Source: Comamonadaceae bacterium (GTDB taxonomy: Bacteria; Pseudomonadota; Gammaproteobacteria; Burkholderiales; Burkholderiaceae_C). Taken from it: 6,274 nucleotides of DNA. Shown here piece by piece: positions 6,187-6,274 of the stretch. Below the pieces are notes generated by a model, which did not search any database, was not told where the DNA came from, and saw only the letters and a list, made by a program, of their open reading frames with translations. The position numbers were made by a program, and so were the translations under genes. The stretch spans positions 1 to 6,274 of the forward strand of contig CANJXV010000152.1 in NCBI GenBank assembly GCA_947478935.1, read 5' to 3'. Position 1 is the stretch's first letter; each line of letters opens with the position of its first letter.

Positions 6187-6274
6187 AACAAGCGTGTGCA
6201 AGGTGAGCGCTTGTTTGAGCGTAGCGAGTTTGCGCCCGACCCCGGGCGGCGCGAGTAGCGCAAGGCACCCCGCA
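6187..6274. repeat. Block of inverted repeats, candidate dispersed intergenic repeat
   Basis: AACAAGCG (6187-6194) and CGCTTGTT (6208-6215) form a perfect 8-base-pair stem with a 13-base loop. CGCCCG (6233-6238) and CGGGCG (6243-6248) form a 6-base-pair hairpin with loop ACCC. Between and after them are related GAGCGTAGCGAG and GCGAGTAGCGC motifs. The block reaches the window edge and may be cut. Its style resembles the intergenic repeats that recur in Comamonadaceae genomes, but that is memory-based and not verified. Confidence 0.4.

Overview
The window looks like chromosomal DNA from a betaproteobacterium, most likely Burkholderiales/Comamonadaceae. This is inferred from the protein style, the fused LivM-LivG transporter, the GC-rich codon use and the type of intergenic repeat sequence; no rRNA or other decisive marker is present. 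Every supported gene is on the minus strand, so transcription runs from high to low coordinates.

Right end (5857-6274): 418 bases without a confident gene. They hold a near-consensus LexA (SOS) box 12 bases before the radA start codon, a C-rich hairpin, a G/T-rich stretch with G-quadruplex potential, nine tandem copies of a 6-base unit, and a block of inverted repeats that runs to the window edge. Then comes radA (5856-4489), a complete DNA-repair/branch-migration helicase, closed by a hairpin that abuts its stop codon.

Middle and left (4227-1): a HAAT-type (branched-chain amino acid family) ABC importer operon in the order periplasmic binding protein, livH permease, fused livM-livG permease/ATPase, and apparently livF, whose first four codons sit at the left edge. 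The binding-protein mRNA has a leader with two hairpins and a good ribosome binding site. A terminator-like hairpin between the binding-protein gene and livH probably reduces expression of the membrane parts relative to the binding protein. The binding protein would capture substrate in the periplasm, LivH and the LivM half would form the channel, and the LivG half with LivF would hydrolyse ATP. The substrate cannot be read from the sequence.

The points most worth a second look are the LexA box in front of radA, an apparent extra hydrophobic hairpin in LivM just before the fused ATPase, the intra-operon attenuator and the repeat-rich stretch upstream of radA. I found no new defence, CRISPR or mobile system.
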